From assembly GCA_937942965.1 (NCBI GenBank), contig CALDGN010000158.1, forward strand, positions 1 through 7,100: 7,100 nt of DNA. The letters run 5' to 3'. Positions 6,565 to 7,100 of this stretch are shown one piece after another (position 1 is the stretch's first letter; each line of letters opens with the position of its first letter). The notes below the pieces were generated by a model. That model saw only the letters and a list, made by a program, of their open reading frames with translations, had not been told where the DNA came from and searched no databases. The position numbers and the translations under genes were made by a program. The DNA is from an uncultured Acidimicrobiales bacterium (GTDB lineage: Bacteria > Actinomycetota > Acidimicrobiia > Acidimicrobiales > UBA10347).

Positions 6565-6598
6565 GCGGTCATTGTGCCCTGCGTCAAGGCCCAGGCGC

Positions 6599-7100
6599 TC
6601 ACGCAGCCGGGTTCGCGTGCAGATGATCGAAGACGCCCTCGGGCCGAGTCCTTCGGTATGCATCGACGATCGGCTCGAGGTCGTTTGGCGATGCCCCGTG
6701 GAGGATCACGCCATCGCAGCCGAGGTCAAACTGGCCCCGGACCGCGTCAACGCATTGTGCAGGGCTGCCCGTCGCCGCAGGCGCCAGCCAAGCTTCCGGC
6801 AACAGGGTCGAGATGTGTTCGAGCTGTTCGGTCGTTCCGATCTGGTCGATCGCACCTGGGATAGACCGCACAATCTCGTCGGAGCGGAACCGTTCAAGCA
6901 CAGCGGGGTCCCAGTCGTTGGTGCGAACCATCAGATCGCCGTAGGCCTGGAGGTAGGTCGACATTCGGCCAACGGTCTTCTTGAGCCGCAGTGGTTCGGG
7001 AAGGTGATCGCCAATCGTCGCAAAGCACGACCACACCCGAACGGATGCTGGATCGCGACCGGCGGCTTCGGCGGCATCTCTGATGGCCTTCACAACTCGA
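6599..7100 (-). CDS. luciferase-like monooxygenase, probably F420-dependent oxidoreductase, C-terminal part
   Basis: The C-terminal half of a luciferase-like (LLM class) flavin or F420 oxidoreductase; 166 residues are visible and the frame is open through the right window edge, so the N-terminal half is missing. Recognisable stretches are DAAEAAGRDPASVRVWSC, RMSTYLQAYGDLMVRTN, APAATGSPAQCVDAV and FDLGCDGVILHGASPNDLEP. They fit the end of the TIM barrel of this class, and best recall the actinobacterial F420-dependent MSMEG_2249-type group; this subgroup is from memory and less certain than the superfamily. The GTG at 7093 is internal, not the start. It ends 34 nt before the preferred larC2 start in the same direction, so it may be co-transcribed with the lar cassette. 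Its substrate is unknown. Confidence 0.75.
   Translation of the reverse strand, partial: RVVKAIRDAAEAAGRDPASVRVWSCFATIGDHLPEPLRLKKTVGRMSTYLQAYGDLMVRTNDWDPAVLERFRSDEIVRSIPGAIDQIGTTEQLEHISTLLPEAWLAPAATGSPAQCVDAVRGQFDLGCDGVILHGASPNDLEPIVDAYRRTRPEGVFDHLHANPAA

Overview
This is a GC-rich, gene-dense bacterial window with no gene-free stretch longer than about 65 bases. Non-ATG starts are common (GTG for the sulfatase and the LarC C-terminal gene, TTG or GTG for larE). A luciferase-like, probably F420-dependent oxidoreductase and an actinobacterial-style cytochrome P450 point to a high-GC actinobacterium, possibly Acidimicrobiia or a mycobacterial relative. That placement is inferred from gene content and composition; the window holds no phylogenetic marker.

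Layout: the left edge carries the 3' end of a plus-strand HhH-GPD DNA glycosylase (to 428). Everything else lies on the minus strand and is read right to left: the C-terminal half of a luciferase-like oxidoreductase (7100-6599), a free-standing LarC C-terminal domain (larC2, 6564-6115), larE (6090-5278), larB (5278-4634), a free-standing LarC N-terminal domain (larC1, 4637-3921), a type I sulfatase (3901-2336), a VOC/extradiol-dioxygenase-like protein (2331-1795) and a cytochrome P450 (1730-438). Spacings are 34, about 24, -1, -4, 19, 4 and 64 nt, so at least larC2 to the VOC gene looks like one operon. The P450 is either its last gene or separately expressed. The glycosylase and the P450 converge with 9 nt between their stops.

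The core is a biosynthetic cassette for the nickel-pincer nucleotide (NPN) cofactor, known from lactate racemase and other LarA-family racemases and epimerases. LarB carboxylates and hydrolyses nicotinic acid adenine dinucleotide, LarE installs sulfur, and LarC inserts nickel using CTP. The striking point is that LarC is split at its domain boundary and the halves are placed in reverse order at opposite ends of the cassette (larC2-larE-larB-larC1). The ribosomal frameshift that joins larC1 and larC2 in Lactobacillus plantarum therefore cannot operate here, and a two-subunit LarC is predicted. LarE carries three cysteines (C95, C98, C176), as in the iron-sulfur-cluster type of LarE. No LarA-family enzyme lies in the window, so the cofactor's client must be elsewhere. 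The oxidoreductase, sulfatase, VOC protein and P450 suggest a neighbouring catabolic function, but the substrate cannot be read from the sequence.
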